A stretch of 64,000 nt of DNA, from assembly GCF_046097095.1 (NCBI RefSeq), contig NZ_CP175698.1:558001-622000 (forward strand), given 5' to 3'. Positions 1-8,192 of this stretch are shown here, in pieces. Numbering within the stretch: the first letter of the stretch is position 1; each line of letters starts with the position of its first letter. The notes under the pieces were generated by a model that worked only from the letters and a program-made list of their open reading frames with translations, was not told where the DNA came from and did not search any database. The DNA is from Natrinema sp046097095 (GTDB lineage: Archaea > Halobacteriota > Halobacteria > Halobacteriales > Natrialbaceae). Position numbers and translations under genes: made by a program.

Positions 1-102
1 CGTCGGGAGCGTCTCGAGGTTCTCCCGCTCGACGCCGTAGAGGGGCTCTCGCTCCCGGTACTCGCGGGCCTCGGACTCGACGAGCGAACGAGTGAGCTCC
101 AT
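1..102 (-). CDS. Hypothetical protein, N-terminal 34 residues only (runs off window start)
   Basis: A reading frame opens on the minus strand at the ATG complementary to 100-102 and stays open to the window edge. The visible N-terminus begins MELTRSLVESEAREYRERE and is strongly charged, with no signal peptide or membrane segment. It is divergent from the formate dehydrogenase gene at 293, with about 190 bases between, so both promoters must lie there. I do not recognise the family from so short a piece; it could be a small protein linked to the dehydrogenase. Confidence 0.55.
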   Translation of the reverse strand, partial: MELTRSLVESEAREYREREPLYGVERENLETLPT

Positions 103-292
103 CGTGGAACCGTTTCACACGGTCGACCGTCAGCGTTTCCCCGTCGGAGAGTCCAGCCTGCCGGCTGTGAGGCGTTGCGGCCGGGCTCGAGTTGAGAACC
201 GACCCGTCGCTCGCACCCACATACCGTTTGTGTGTTAGAAAACCTCATGCACGGTCAGGTGGTGGGTTCGAGATAACGGGTGAGACGGGAAA

Positions 293-2440
293 ATGTCCAG
301 TGATCAGCGAGACCCAGTCAAGACGATCTGTCCGTACTGCGGCGTCGGCTGTGGCATCCAGGTACGGCAGGGCGAAGAGCCAGGCGATGTCCGATTCATG
401 CCCTGGGGCGACGCGCCGGTCAACGAGGGCCGCGTCTGCATCAAAGGCGGGGCGGCGACCGAGGTCGTCGACCACGAGGACCGGCTCACCGAGCCCCGGA
501 TCAAGGAAGACGGGAAGTTCCGCGAGGCCACCTGGGAAGAGGCCTACAAGTACGTCGTCGGCGAACTCGAGCGCATCCGCGAGGAACACGGCCCAGACGC
601 GATGGGTTTCTTCGGTTCCTCGAAGACGATGAACGAGGAGAACTATCTCCTCCAGAAGCTGGCCCGCCGGTACGGGACGAATAACGTCGACAACTGCACG
701 CGGATGTGCCACGCCTCGACGGTCTGGGCGTTACGGACCAGCCTCGGCGCGGGCGCGATGACCAACAGCATGCGGGATCTCCGCGAGGAGGCCGACCTCT
801 TCTGGATTCAGGGGGCGAACCCGGGCGAACAGCACCCGATCGCCAACAGCCAGTACTTCCGGCAGGCCGTCCTCGAGGGCGCGACGGTCATCCAGGTCGA
901 CCCGCACGCGAACAAGACGACGCGGTCGTTCCAGATCGACGACACCGAGCGCCATCAGCACCTGCAACTGAATCCGGGGACCGACATCCCGCTGTTGAAC
1001 ATCGTCCTGAAGACGATTCTCGAGCACCACGAGGACCACCCGGAGGACGGCTGGATCGACGAGGAGTTCGTCGAGGCGCGCACGGAGGGGTTCGACCACC
1101 TGAAGGAAACGCTCGAGGACTTCGACAAGGAGGCGGCCGCTGAAGAGTGTGGACTCGAACTCGAGGCGATCGAACTCGCGGCCGAGAAGTACGCGGAAGC
1201 CGACAACGCGGCTATCTTCACCGGAATGGGGATGAGCCAGCATGCCTGCGGCGTCGACAACGTGCAAAACGAGATCAACCTGGCGCTGATCACGGGCAAC
1301 CTCGGGCGGCCCGGAACGGGCGTCAACCCGCTGCGCGGCCAGAACAACGTCCAGGGGACCTGCGACGTCGGCGCGATGCCGAACGTGTTGCCGGGGTACC
1401 AACTGGTCGACGACGACGACGCTCGCGAGTCCGTCGAGGACGTATGGGGTTTCGAGATTCCGGACGAACCGGGCCTGACGAACGTCGAGATCTCCTACGC
1501 GGCCGGCGACTCGATCAAGGGGCTGTACGTCATGGGCGAGAACCCCGTGATGAGCGAGCCCGACGCCAACAGCGTCGCCGAGCGCCTCGCGGACCTCGAG
1601 TTCGTGGTCGTGCAGGACATCTTCCCGACCGAGACCGCGGAGTTCGCCGACGTACTCTTGCCAGCGACGACCTGGGCCGAGCGCGGCGGCACCGTCACCA
1701 ACACCGACCGGCGCGTCCAGCGCATGCGCGGCGTCGAGAACGTCCACGAGAAGACGAAACACGACCTCGAGATCGTCGGAGAGGTCGGACGACGGCTGTT
1801 CGACGATGGCGACGAACAGTTCGGTTTCGACGATCCCGAAGCCGTCTTCGAGGAACTCCGGCAGGTCTGTCCGAGCTACCACGGGATGACCTATGACTTG
1901 CTGGGAGAGGAGGGACTCCACTGGCCCTGCTACGAGCCCGGCGACGAGGGCGACCCGTTCCTCTACGAGGAGTCGTTCGACACCGAGAGCGGGCTGGGTC
2001 ACATCGAGGGCGTCCAGCATACGCCGCCCGCGGAAACCCCCGACGATGAGTACCCGCTGATCCTCACGACCGCGCGCCTCGAGGAACACTACAACACCGG
2101 GACGATGAGCACGCGCTCGCCGACGCTCAACCGCCAGCACCCGGAGAACTTCGTCGACGTCCACCCCGCCGACGCCGAGCGCTACGGCATCGAGGACGGC
2201 GAGACGGTCCAGCTGCGCTCGAGACGTGGCGAGATCACGCTCGAGGCCCACGTCACCGAAGACACCAAGGAGGGCGTCGTCTGGACGACGCCGCACTTCG
2301 CCGCCGCTTCGGCCAACCGGCTCACGAACCACGTCCTCGACGAGCGGGCGAAGATCCCCGAGTACAAGGCCGCCGCCGCGGAGATCGACGTCGGGATCGA
2401 ACTCGCCGACACGAGCGCCGACCCGGCGGCCGACGACTGA
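293..2440 (+). CDS. fdhA: Formate dehydrogenase alpha subunit-like molybdopterin (bis-MGD) oxidoreductase, 715 aa
   Basis: Predicted two-electron oxidation of formate to CO2 at a Mo/W bis-molybdopterin guanine dinucleotide centre. The N-terminal [4Fe-4S] motif is intact (C13, C16, C20, C49). The active-site segment NVDNCTRMCHA places a cysteine (C139) where bacterial enzymes carry Cys or Sec, followed by the conserved His. The C-terminal third (from about residue 585) has the molydopterin-dinucleotide-binding domain, with RLEEHYNTGTMSTRS and HPADAERYGIEDG. There is no Tat signal, so it is probably cytoplasmic. Length matches FdhF-type subunits. No electron-transfer or membrane subunit lies downstream, since the next gene is convergent. 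A related oxidoreductase with another substrate cannot be excluded. Confidence 0.85.
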   Translation: MSSDQRDPVKTICPYCGVGCGIQVRQGEEPGDVRFMPWGDAPVNEGRVCIKGGAATEVVDHEDRLTEPRIKEDGKFREATWEEAYKYVVGELERIREEHGPDAMGFFGSSKTMNEENYLLQKLARRYGTNNVDNCTRMCHASTVWALRTSLGAGAMTNSMRDLREEADLFWIQGANPGEQHPIANSQYFRQAVLEGATVIQVDPHANKTTRSFQIDDTERHQHLQLNPGTDIPLLNIVLKTILEHHEDHPEDGWIDEEFVEARTEGFDHLKETLEDFDKEAAAEECGLELEAIELAAEKYAEADNAAIFTGMGMSQHACGVDNVQNEINLALITGNLGRPGTGVNPLRGQNNVQGTCDVGAMPNVLPGYQLVDDDDARESVEDVWGFEIPDEPGLTNVEISYAAGDSIKGLYVMGENPVMSEPDANSVAERLADLEFVVVQDIFPTETAEFADVLLPATTWAERGGTVTNTDRRVQRMRGVENVHEKTKHDLEIVGEVGRRLFDDGDEQFGFDDPEAVFEELRQVCPSYHGMTYDLLGEEGLHWPCYEPGDEGDPFLYEESFDTESGLGHIEGVQHTPPAETPDDEYPLILTTARLEEHYNTGTMSTRSPTLNRQHPENFVDVHPADAERYGIEDGETVQLRSRRGEITLEAHVTEDTKEGVVWTTPHFAAASANRLTNHVLDERAKIPEYKAAAAEIDVGIELADTSADPAADD

Positions 2441-2455
2441 GATCCGGCCCGGCTC

Positions 2456-3313
2456 TCACCCGGCCGCGCTCGAGCCGTCCGGAGTCCCCGCCCCTGCCAG
2501 CTCGAGCCACGGTGTCGCGTTCGACTCGGCGACGACGAGCTCGGCCAGCGGCCGGTCGCACGCGTCGCAGCCGGCCCGAACGGCGATCCGGGGTCGCCGA
2601 CAGCAGTGTTCGAGGCGCTCCGTCGTCGCGGCCACCGGCCCGCCACAGACCGGACAGCGGTCTCGGAGCAGTCGAAGCCCAATCAGCAGGTCGCGGCGCT
2701 CGTCGGCCTCGAGGCGGTCCCAGCCGTCGAGCCGGCCCTCGAGTTCGGCCGCCGCGGCAGCGTCGGCTGCGAGCGCCGCGGTCGATTCCCACCGGACGAG
2801 CCGCCGGCCCTCGAGTTCGAACGACGCGTCGCCGAGTCGATCGACCTCCTCGACGCCGAGGGCGGACCGCACCGCGTCCCTCCCCGGTGCCGTCGCGTCG
2901 GCGCTCGAGAGTCGGTCGGCCCACCGGGCGCGGAACGACGAGGTCAGCCCGAGCCCCTCCGGTCCGTCGGTCGCAATGTCGGCGGCGGTCAGGACGCGCG
3001 CGAGTTCGGCGGGCGTCACCGTCTCGACCGTCGGCGCGCTCGCGGGCGGTTTTCCAAATTGCTCGAGGACGCGCTCGGGGAGGTACCGACGGGTAAGCGT
3101 CGGCGTCCCCGGCACCAGATAGCCCCGGAAGCGGACGAGAGCCAGCGAGACGGCGAGTGCAAGCGCGCCGACTGCGACGGACGCTGCCGCACCGACTGCG
3201 GCCGCAAGCACAATCGAGAGCGCGACGTTCACCACGGTACACGGATAGCACCGGTTTGCACCGGTGTACTCCGGTTGCTCGAGTCGCGCGAGCGCGTCGG
3301 GCAAATCGATCAC
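2456..3313 (-). CDS. Membrane-anchored zinc-ribbon protein, unknown function, 285 aa
   Basis: Residues about 26-60 form one or two hydrophobic helices rich in Ala and Val. A CYPC pair (C22, C25) precedes them. The soluble C-terminal part has a cysteine-rich patch, CPVC (C220, C223), CC (C237, C238) and CDAC (C249, C252), typical of a zinc ribbon. The middle is acidic and helical. The gene is convergent with the formate dehydrogenase gene and ends 15 bases from it. The layout resembles conserved haloarchaeal membrane proteins of unknown role; I do not recognise a catalytic motif. Confidence 0.7.
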   Translation of the reverse strand: MIDLPDALARLEQPEYTGANRCYPCTVVNVALSIVLAAAVGAAASVAVGALALAVSLALVRFRGYLVPGTPTLTRRYLPERVLEQFGKPPASAPTVETVTPAELARVLTAADIATDGPEGLGLTSSFRARWADRLSSADATAPGRDAVRSALGVEEVDRLGDASFELEGRRLVRWESTAALAADAAAAAELEGRLDGWDRLEADERRDLLIGLRLLRDRCPVCGGPVAATTERLEHCCRRPRIAVRAGCDACDRPLAELVVAESNATPWLELAGAGTPDGSSAAG

Positions 3314-3538
3314 CGGCGATCACTCTCGGATGGTACGTCCCGGACGAGCAAAAATCGCGCTGCGACGATCGCCCGGCGGTCCTGAGACAGTGTCGACGCC
3401 CGACCGGATGCGACTCCGTCCGTGACGCCACGGAAGCCAGGTAATAGCGTATTACTTCACTAACTGATGTTCATTCACACATCGCTCGAGTTCCGAGCAT
3501 CCATTGAGAAGTATTAACCCGACTCTCGGTGACGTTTT

Positions 3539-4456
3539 ATGTGCCGTGGTATCATGCCACATATATCGACTGCGGTAGACACGACGGTCGCGGAACGACG
3601 CGATCTGGCGACGGCGCTCGGTGTCGACGCCCCCGGGGACGGGGACGTGACATGGACGCGACTGGCGGGACAGATCGAACCGCGGTCCGATTCGTCGTTC
3701 GCCTCTCGAGGCGAGGCGATTCGGGCCGACCTCAAGGGACGACTCGATCCGACGGTGCTCGAGCGCGAACGGGAGAACGTCGCGGAGCAGATCGACCGAT
3801 TGCCGGACGTACGGGCTGTGGGCGTTCCGGACGAGCCACACGGACTGTACACGGCGGTCGCGGAACCGGGGTGGCGACTCTACGACCACCTGGTCGACGT
3901 AGGCTTTTTCGAGAGCCTCGACGAGAACCTTCCCCGGTTCACGGCCGAACACATCGAGGAGACGGCGCGTGAACTCGTTCTGGCGGAGCCGCTGTCGTCG
4001 GCGCTCGACGATGTTGGGTTCGACGAATCAGAGAAGACGGCGCTGCTGATCGACGTCGCGAACAACGACGAGCGACTCGCTCGGTGGGTGCCGTCGAATC
4101 AGATCCCCGGCGGCGTCGAGTTCGACACCGAGAACGTCCCGCCGCTGCACCGACGCGCGATGGGTGGAGCGCTGCTGTGGATTCGGGGACTCGACAGACA
4201 CCTCTGGCAGAACGAGGTGTTGCTCACCGACGCGCTCCTCGACGACGCGGTCAGGGACGTCAAGGCGATGCTGGGCGGGCTGTTCGTGTCGGCGACGGCG
4301 GCCTGCGACCTGGCCGCGGACGGCCGATTCACGGACGAACAACTGACGGCCGCGCTCACCGCAGGAACGGCGGTGCAGATCGTCAGCCAGGAAGACATTC
4401 TGCACGACGTCTTCTACATCATGGACGACGTGCGCGCGCCGAGCGAACTGAGGTGA
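3539..4456 (+). CDS. Unrecognised 305-aa protein upstream of the PQQ dehydrogenase
   Basis: This is an acidic, largely helical, soluble protein without signal peptide, membrane segment or recognisable cofactor motif. It ends six bases before the quinoprotein dehydrogenase start, so the two are almost certainly cotranscribed. A TATA-like AAGTATTAAC about 25 bases upstream places transcription close to the ATG at 3539, fitting a leaderless start; a second ATG at 3554 is an alternative. Hydrophobic stretches near residues 200-215 and 245-265 look like buried helices. I do not recognise it as PqqA-E or as a cytochrome. By position it could be a dedicated chaperone, maturation factor or partner of the dehydrogenase, but that is inference. 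Confidence 0.75.
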   Translation: MCRGIMPHISTAVDTTVAERRDLATALGVDAPGDGDVTWTRLAGQIEPRSDSSFASRGEAIRADLKGRLDPTVLERERENVAEQIDRLPDVRAVGVPDEPHGLYTAVAEPGWRLYDHLVDVGFFESLDENLPRFTAEHIEETARELVLAEPLSSALDDVGFDESEKTALLIDVANNDERLARWVPSNQIPGGVEFDTENVPPLHRRAMGGALLWIRGLDRHLWQNEVLLTDALLDDAVRDVKAMLGGLFVSATAACDLAADGRFTDEQLTAALTAGTAVQIVSQEDILHDVFYIMDDVRAPSELR

Positions 4457-4462
4457 TCACGC

Positions 4463-6172
4463 ATGGCACTACGCAACGACAGAGCGGTACGAGCCGCACG
4501 CGATATCGAACTCCGAGAGATCGAGGACGGCTATACGCTGGTCGGTGGGCCTGAAGACTCGGTGACCGAACAACACGACATCGGTCGCATTCAGGACAAC
4601 GACGTGACCCAGGAGATGCTGAGCAACACCGGAGAAACACCCGAGTCGTGGCTCATGTACGGCGGGAACTACGAACAACACCGGGCCACCACCGCCGACG
4701 TCATCACGCCCGAGAACGTCGGCGACCTCGAGCTCGAGTACGAGCTGTCGGTCGGGACCGGCTCGAGCATGGAGGGGACGCCCATCGTCGTGCCGGGCGA
4801 TCCGCCGATCATGTACCAGACCAACGGGCCGAACCACATGAAGGCGATCGACCCCCGCGCGGGCGAGGTCCTCTGGAGCTACACCTACGCGCCGCCGATC
4901 GGGGTCGAACTCTGCTGTGACGACAACAACCGCGGTGCGGCCGTCTACGGCGACAAGGTGTACATGACGACGCTCGACTCGGGCGTCGTCGCCCTTGACC
5001 GCTACTCCGGCGAGGAGCTCTGGTACGCCTCCACCGCCGATCACGAGGAGGGCTACTCTGCGACGTGGGCACCGGTGGTCCGCGACGGAACGATATACAC
5101 GGGCAGCGCCGGCGGCGAGTACGGCGTACTTGGGTTCATCGCCGCCATCGACGCCGAGAGCGGCGAGATCCAGTGGCAGACCGATACGCTTCTCGAGGAC
5201 GAGTGGATCGGCGAGAGCCGAGAACACGGCTGCGGGACGAGCTGGATGACGCCGACGATCGACGAGGAGCGCGACGTCCTCTACACGGCGGTCGCGAACC
5301 CCGGACCAGACTTCGACGGGACGGTCCGGCCGGGACCGAACTTCCCCACCTGCGGAACGGTCGCGCTGGACCTGGAAAGCGGCGAGTTCCAGTGGGGCTA
5401 CCAGAGCAGCCCCCACGACGTCTGGGACTACGACGCGGTCGCACCGCGAGTGTTGCTCCGCGACGTGACCGCGGAGGACGGACAGCGAGACCTCGTCGTC
5501 GGCTCCGACAAGGCCGGGTGGGTGTTTCTGCTGGACGCCCAGTCCGGCAAGCTCCACGAGCGCAGTCAGGAAATCTGCCAGCACATCAACATGTGGCGGA
5601 TGATCCCCCATATCAGCGAGGACGAGCGGACGCCGTTCGTCCCCGGCGCACCGGGGGGCAACGACTGGCAGCCGCCGTCGTACAACCCCGCGACCGGGTA
5701 CGTGTACGTCGTCCACCAGAACTTCCCGCAGGACCTCTACTGGCGATACGAGGAGTTCTCCGAAGGCGACCCGTACTGGGGCGGTGGGCTGGACGATCCG
5801 GCTTCGGAGATGCCTGACGAGTGGAATGGGAACATCACCGCCTTCGCGGCGGTCGATCCGGCGACGGGCGAGCGCGTCTGGCGCGACTGGATCACGAGCC
5901 AGGAGGAACGCTACATGTGGGGCGGATCGCTGTCGACCGCGACGGGGCTCGTGTTCAACGGCACCCAGAACGGCAACTTTGTCGCCTACGACGGCGAGAC
6001 CGGTGAACGCCTCTGGGAGTACGGCTTCGACGTGCCAATCAGCGCCTCGCCGATGAGCTGGTACGACCCCGGCACGGAGAAACAGTACGTCGCCGTGCAA
6101 GTCGGCGGCAGCGGCTGGCTCCGCCAGGGACCGCGCGGCGACACACTCGCCGTGTTCTCGATGAGCGCCTAA
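4463..6172 (+). CDS. PQQ-dependent alcohol dehydrogenase-type quinoprotein, 569 aa, lanthanide-type metal site
   Basis: Eight-bladed propeller quinoprotein of the methanol/ethanol dehydrogenase type. It has the vicinal cysteine pair C151-C152 that forms the ring disulfide near PQQ, repeated W-motif blades such as AIDAESGEIQWQ and ALDLESGEFQWG, and the segment SSPHDVWDYDAV. By homology E219, N279 and D322 bind the metal, and the extra acidic residue D324, two positions after catalytic D322, is the hallmark of lanthanide-dependent XoxF/PedH enzymes; calcium MxaF-type enzymes have Ala or Ser there. The conserved fold starts near residue 46 (VTQEMLSN). The 45-residue leader is acidic and is not a Sec or Tat signal, which is odd for a normally extracytoplasmic enzyme. 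It lies between the 305-aa gene and the cupredoxin gene. Substrate unknown. Confidence 0.9.
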   Translation: MALRNDRAVRAARDIELREIEDGYTLVGGPEDSVTEQHDIGRIQDNDVTQEMLSNTGETPESWLMYGGNYEQHRATTADVITPENVGDLELEYELSVGTGSSMEGTPIVVPGDPPIMYQTNGPNHMKAIDPRAGEVLWSYTYAPPIGVELCCDDNNRGAAVYGDKVYMTTLDSGVVALDRYSGEELWYASTADHEEGYSATWAPVVRDGTIYTGSAGGEYGVLGFIAAIDAESGEIQWQTDTLLEDEWIGESREHGCGTSWMTPTIDEERDVLYTAVANPGPDFDGTVRPGPNFPTCGTVALDLESGEFQWGYQSSPHDVWDYDAVAPRVLLRDVTAEDGQRDLVVGSDKAGWVFLLDAQSGKLHERSQEICQHINMWRMIPHISEDERTPFVPGAPGGNDWQPPSYNPATGYVYVVHQNFPQDLYWRYEEFSEGDPYWGGGLDDPASEMPDEWNGNITAFAAVDPATGERVWRDWITSQEERYMWGGSLSTATGLVFNGTQNGNFVAYDGETGERLWEYGFDVPISASPMSWYDPGTEKQYVAVQVGGSGWLRQGPRGDTLAVFSMSA

Positions 6173-6202
6173 CAGACACCGACACGACTAACACATCAAT
6201 CC

Positions 6203-7339
6203 ATGACGAACGACCAACGCTCACGCGACGTTTCCCGTCGCGGCGTGCTGAAGGGAACGGCGGCGTTGACCGGCACGGCCGCGGCCGCCGGCACCGCGGG
6301 CGCGTACCGCGACGCGATCGATTTCCCGCTCCCGGCCGTACAGAACGACGGCGAGGGACGGACCTTCTCGCTGCTCGGCATCGTCGGCGGCTGGATGGGA
6401 GTCGCACCCCACGAAATCGACGCCGTCTCGAACCCGCCGCTGCGACTGATCGAAGGCGAACAGCACCGAGTCATCTGGACCAACGGCGACGGCGCGACGC
6501 ACAACTTCAACATCACCAGCGGCAGCGCGGTCGGCGAGGGCGGCGAGATACTCGAGTCGACGAACACGGTGTCCGAACAGGGCGAGACCGTCGCCCTCGA
6601 GTTCACCCCCTCCGAGGAGATGTCGGAGTACTTCTGTGCGCCCCATCCCGCTCAGATGCGCGGCCCGGTCGAACTGATCAGCCCGGACGAGGCCCACGAA
6701 CTGGTGGTCCACGTCGAGACCGAGGCCGGCGAACCCCTCGGTGCCGAAGTCACCCTCGGCGATCGGCACTCGTTTTCGAACATCGCCGCGCGACCGGACC
6801 CGCCAGAACAGGCCGAAGACCAGCAGGCCCTCGCCCGGTTCGACCTACTCGAGTCCGGCGAGTACAACCTCGAAGCCTGGACGTACGGCTACGAACAAGT
6901 CTCCGAGACGGTGACGATCGACGGTGGCAATCAGGAAATGACCGTCACGCTCCCGCCGATCGAGCCCGGTGAGCCGACGACCACCTTCTCGATGCGCCTC
7001 GAGAACGGCCAGTGGGTCGGCGTCTCGCCCGATAGCATCGCCGACCAAGCGAACCCGACGCTCGAACTCGAGGCCGGCGAGACCTACGCGATCGACTGGG
7101 AGAACACGATCGGACGCGGCCAGCCATCGGGCGAGAACAGACACTCCCAGCCGCTGCCCGGCCACAACTTCGTGATCGCCAGCGGCGGCGAGACGAACGA
7201 GTGGAACACCTACGTTCGCTCCGACTTCCTCGATCAGGCGGGCGGGGAACAGACCGTCGAGTTCGTCGCCAAAGAGGAGATGGCCGTCTACCTCGATCAG
7301 GCACAACTCGACGCGATCGGCGAAATCACCGTCCAATAA
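6203..7339 (+). CDS. Tat-exported cupredoxin protein with one intact and one degenerate copper domain, 378 aa
   Basis: The N-terminus carries a twin-arginine signal (SRRGVLKG followed by an Ala-rich hydrophobic stretch to about residue 34). The first cupredoxin domain (about 50-160) has type-1 copper ligands H100, C145, H148 and M152 in ATHNF and YFCAPHPAQM. A central segment (about 165-250) resembles a carboxypeptidase-regulatory/CNA-B beta fold. The last domain (about 260-378) repeats the cupredoxin pattern with GHNFVI, but the positions equivalent to Cys, His and Met are D365, Q368 and I372, so it should not hold copper. It starts 31 bases after the quinoprotein stop, in one operon. It most likely takes electrons from the dehydrogenase outside the membrane. 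Confidence 0.85.
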   Translation: MTNDQRSRDVSRRGVLKGTAALTGTAAAAGTAGAYRDAIDFPLPAVQNDGEGRTFSLLGIVGGWMGVAPHEIDAVSNPPLRLIEGEQHRVIWTNGDGATHNFNITSGSAVGEGGEILESTNTVSEQGETVALEFTPSEEMSEYFCAPHPAQMRGPVELISPDEAHELVVHVETEAGEPLGAEVTLGDRHSFSNIAARPDPPEQAEDQQALARFDLLESGEYNLEAWTYGYEQVSETVTIDGGNQEMTVTLPPIEPGEPTTTFSMRLENGQWVGVSPDSIADQANPTLELEAGETYAIDWENTIGRGQPSGENRHSQPLPGHNFVIASGGETNEWNTYVRSDFLDQAGGEQTVEFVAKEEMAVYLDQAQLDAIGEITVQ

Positions 7340-7391
7340 GGACGATCAACGGCCGCCGCTCATTTTTCGTTCGGACGATTGCGCTCGCGGC

Positions 7392-7520
7392 TCAGTCCAT
7401 CAGCTTGCGGCGTCGCGCCCGCTCGAGCGCCGTGATCGAGACGCCAGTGATCACCACGATCGCACCGGGGCCGTGGCGCGTTCGCGAAGTCCAGGCGGAG
7501 TCCGAACCGAACACCGATCG
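7392..7520 (-). pseudogene. Possible C-terminal remnant of a membrane-protein gene, in frame after the NosL stop
   Basis: Directly after the NosL stop codon the same minus-strand frame stays open for about 42 codons and ends in a TGA at 7392-7394. The translation has a short hydrophobic stretch (PGAIVVITGVSITALE) followed by a basic tail ERARRRKLMD, as at the end of a membrane permease. There is no start codon of its own. It may be the residue of a deleted downstream gene, or a NosL tail separated by a stop codon. Confidence 0.3.
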
Positions 7521-8126
7521 CTACTCGTCCGGTAGCCGCGCGCCGCGGTAGATCGCTGCGATTTCCATGTCGACCGGCTCGAGGCCGACGATGACGTCGT
7601 CCTCTGTCAGGTTCTCGGCTTCCCACTCCTCGAGGAACGCCATCGCGTCCTCGCGGGCGGCGTAGGGGCGCGGATCGATCCCCATCGGGTCCTCGGCGGC
7701 CTGCTCGTCGGTGATCAGAACGAAGTGCGCCGCGGTCGCGTCGATGAGGTCGCCGGTCTCGTAGTCGGTCGTCCACGCACCCGCGGTCGGCGAGTCGGGC
7801 GTCGACGAGACCTTGTAGGCGAACAGACAGCCCGGGGAGTCGAAGACCGCCGCCAGCCCGTTCTCGTGGACGAGTTGGCTCTGTCGGCCGGGCCAGTCGG
7901 TCGGCGTCATGTTACAGACCGCACAGTTCTGGTCCGCGGTGAATTCGATCGGTCCCTCGTCAACACCTTCGTGCGTGGGTTCGTACACCTGTGCCTTCTC
8001 GTCGTCCTCGCCGCTACCGTCGTCAGCCCCGGATAGACCGCCGAGACAGCCCGCGGTCCCGACGGTCACACCAGCCCCGAGTGCGCCGAGTAGTCGCCGC
8101 CGCTCGAGTCCCCCGCATTCGGTCAT
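7521..8126 (-). CDS. NosL-type copper-binding lipoprotein, 201 aa
   Basis: NosL proteins bind Cu(I) outside the membrane and supply copper to enzymes such as nitrous oxide reductase. Here an RRR-containing hydrophobic leader ends in the lipobox TAGC (C27), predicting a lipid-anchored surface protein. The copper site CAVCNM (C68, C71, M73) and the following PGRQSQLVHENG match NosL. An acidic Ser/Gly/Asp linker (about 31-45) separates anchor and domain. No nosZ or nosDFY genes lie nearby. It is convergent with the cupredoxin gene, 180 bases away, suggesting copper delivery to that protein; this is inference from position. Confidence 0.82.
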   Translation of the reverse strand: MTECGGLERRRLLGALGAGVTVGTAGCLGGLSGADDGSGEDDEKAQVYEPTHEGVDEGPIEFTADQNCAVCNMTPTDWPGRQSQLVHENGLAAVFDSPGCLFAYKVSSTPDSPTAGAWTTDYETGDLIDATAAHFVLITDEQAAEDPMGIDPRPYAAREDAMAFLEEWEAENLTEDDVIVGLEPVDMEIAAIYRGARLPDE

Positions 8127-8192
8127 ACTCGTGGGTAGTCACGCGACGACTATAGCCGACTTGGTTCAGCTATCGAACGCGATCACCGACTT

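Noticed and set aside
731..2332. Minus-strand 533-codon frame antisense to the formate dehydrogenase
   Set aside because: Typical antisense shadow in G+C-rich coding DNA.
4469..6100. Minus-strand 543-codon frame antisense to the PQQ dehydrogenase
   Set aside because: Arg/Val/Asp-rich, without domains; the dehydrogenase on the other strand has clear catalytic motifs.
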